NCBI RefSeq assembly: GCF_900102945.1
Contig: NZ_FNGI01000001.1
Span: 186,001 to 250,000, forward strand
Direction of reading: 5' to 3'
DNA from: Modicisalibacter muralis
GTDB taxonomy: Bacteria > Pseudomonadota > Gammaproteobacteria > Pseudomonadales > Halomonadaceae
DNA length: 64,000 bases
Part shown: piece after piece, positions 62,793 through 64,000 of the stretch
Layout of the letters: every line of letters begins with the position of its first letter
How positions within the stretch are numbered: the first letter of the stretch is position 1
Notes under the pieces: generated by a model
The model's database searches: none
What the model was told of the DNA's origin: nothing
What the model saw: only the letters and a program-made list of their open reading frames with translations
Program-made: the position numbers and the translations under genes

Positions 62793-64000
62793 ATGCGCTG
62801 GGAATCGCTGCTCGATACCAATTGGATGTCGACTTCTAATGAAGCCGATGAAGTGGAGTTATCGCTGGCACAGCTAATCGCATTGAAGCTGGTCAGCCTG
62901 CATGGTAATCCAAGCCATTTCGATGAATCTGACTGGAAGGAGCTATTCAACTGGTTAGGCATGGATGTGGAGGAGACGTTATTGAGCAACCAGCCAGCTG
63001 CCGCTATTTTGCGTAAAGTTCAGGCTAGGCGGCGTTTGCATGAGCTGTCACCTCTAAAGGGACGAGTGGATACGGCGCTGGTTGGCATCTGTGAGCAATT
63101 CGCGAAGGTCTTTGGGTTGAACGAGACGGAACGCGACCTGACGATACTGGCCTGGCTCAACTTCCGCCACAACCTGTTGAGGGATCTTTGTGACTCTATT
63201 GAAATACACGATTTTTCTCAGATAGCCGCTTTGATTGCAGGCCTGATTGGGCACTCTCCGAGACAGGTTTCCCAGGCATTGCATTGCAATGGCCCTTTGA
63301 TGCGCTTCGAGATTCTGGAAGCACCTCATAGCACTCGTGATCTGTTGGATGCTACCAGGCCAGGTAATACTCTGGAAAACCTTGCTCCTTTATTGGTAGA
63401 AGATTGCGATAATCCCGAGGTTATCGATAAGTGCTTGTCTCGGTTGCTCATTCAGCTATGCCCACGCGTGCCGGTTGCCGTATTGCCATTGCATAGCTTT
63501 AGCTATGTTTCCCAACTTCAGTTGATTGTTGATTACCTGAAACGTGCGCTGAGCGAGCGGCGCTCCGGCGCTAACGTATTGCTATACGGCGCTCCCGGTG
63601 TCGGTAAGACTGCTCTGGCTCGGGCCTTGGGACAGGTGCTCGGTGGCGAAATGTTTGAGGTTCCCGTCGAGGATGAAAAGCAGCAACCTTACGAGCCTGC
63701 GACTCGATTGAATCGCTACCGTATGGCGCAGCGTCTGCTGGAAGGCAGATCGAATGCGTTGTTATTGTTCGATGAGATCGAGGATGCCTTCGCGGGTAAA
63801 AAGCAGGTACCCAAGGCATGGACCAACCAGGTATTGGAGCGCAATACCGTGCCGGGACTGTGGTTGAGTAACAGCGTGATCAAGCTAGATCCCGCTTTTC
63901 TGCGTCGTTTCGACCTCATCATCGAAATTAAACCCCAGAGCAGTAAAAGGGGGCATCCGCAAGTGTGCGCGTTATTGCAGAATTTGCCGATTCTGATGGA
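62793..64000 (+). CDS. AAA+ ATPase, partial (C-terminus beyond the window)
   Basis: At least 402 codons with no stop in the window. Residues 1-255 are a helical region of unknown type. The AAA+ core has Walker A GAPGVGKT at 266-273, Walker B LLLFDEIEDAF with D327-E328, sensor 1 LSNS (358-361) and an arginine pair in FLRRFD (371-372). GGGAGA lies before the ATG at 62793. Codons TTG, TTA, TCT and ATA are used much more than in the core genes, suggesting horizontal acquisition. The fold fits remodelling or defence ATPases, but no partner is visible yet. Confidence 0.75.
   Translation, partial: MRWESLLDTNWMSTSNEADEVELSLAQLIALKLVSLHGNPSHFDESDWKELFNWLGMDVEETLLSNQPAAAILRKVQARRRLHELSPLKGRVDTALVGICEQFAKVFGLNETERDLTILAWLNFRHNLLRDLCDSIEIHDFSQIAALIAGLIGHSPRQVSQALHCNGPLMRFEILEAPHSTRDLLDATRPGNTLENLAPLLVEDCDNPEVIDKCLSRLLIQLCPRVPVAVLPLHSFSYVSQLQLIVDYLKRALSERRSGANVLLYGAPGVGKTALARALGQVLGGEMFEVPVEDEKQQPYEPATRLNRYRMAQRLLEGRSNALLLFDEIEDAFAGKKQVPKAWTNQVLERNTVPGLWLSNSVIKLDPAFLRRFDLIIEIKPQSSKRGHPQVCALLQNLPILM

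Overview
The window looks like chromosomal DNA of a high-GC, moderately halophilic gammaproteobacterium, most likely Halomonas or a close relative in the Halomonadaceae. This is inferred from gene order, the many acidic proteins, the strong G/C preference at third codon positions and the gammaproteobacterial gene set (HflD, RMF, RluE, PdxB, LolA, YqjD/E/K, ClpS/ClpA, Bpt/Aat). I had no database, so the genus is an inference. Almost all of the window is core genome. Only the last ~2 kb, after the 4.5S RNA gene, looks accessory.

Layout. 1-2.6 kb: minus-strand operon for tRNA/rRNA modification (rluE, nudJ, mnmA, start of hflD). 2.7-4 kb: icd. 4.2-8.9 kb: an N-degron cluster with clpS and clpA on plus and aat, bpt and infA on minus. 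9.1-14.6 kb: ftsK and lolA, convergent with rarA across a 7-bp tandem repeat. 14.8-18.8 kb: hemerythrin-like protein, GFA protein, a LysR gene coupled to murI, and trmA. 19-25 kb: the 180-kDa NAD-glutamate dehydrogenase and a secreted protein with two duplicated domains. 25.1-30.9 kb: pyrD, rmf, rlmL, a glutaredoxin-like gene, a WGR mini-protein and pdxB. 30.9-34.6 kb: minus-strand msrB, rbgA, alaA, htpX. 34.8-35.3 kb: tRNA-Glu/Gly/Glu/Gly behind a near-consensus promoter. 35.5-39.4 kb: yadGH-type exporter, queF, nitroreductase, thioesterase. 39.4-45.8 kb: tRNA-Ser, methyltransferase, EamA transporter, STAS-like protein, flavoprotein, yqjDEK, pldA. 45.9-49.2 kb: an MscK-type channel. 49.2-58.2 kb: a tricarboxylate uptake locus, with the tctCBA transporter and an AbrB-type membrane protein on one strand and a five-gene iclR-tctD-tctE-binding protein-tlyA operon on the other. 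58.2-61.5 kb: an ATP-grasp ligase plus a large protein with a possible Cys-His-Asn catalytic set. 61.6-64 kb: 4.5S RNA, a GNAT acetyltransferase bracketed by a 25-bp direct repeat, and an AAA+ ATPase cut by the window end.

How the genes work together. ClpS, ClpA, Aat and Bpt supply the adaptor, unfoldase and two tagging enzymes of the leucine N-degron route. TctC, TctB and TctA form a binding-protein-dependent tricarboxylate transporter; TctD/TctE, an IclR regulator and an orphan binding protein divergent from it are its probable control module. The two genes at 58-61.5 kb form an operon I cannot assign to a described pathway.

The less ordinary points are that two-gene operon, a 32-nt dispersed element that includes the TAG stop of three unrelated genes, the VNTR containing the rarA stop, a duplicated rlmL tail that created a 28-codon ORF, a tRNA-Gly relic between duplicated tRNA pairs, an intrinsic terminator directly in front of rbgA, and the five-gene chain of 4-nt overlaps at the tct locus. 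No rRNA, CRISPR array, integrase, transposase or insertion sequence was seen. No gene-free stretch reaches 300 bases. The longest, at 8873-9124, 61485-61771 and 62530-62792, hold at most promoters, the 4.5S leader and one repeat copy.
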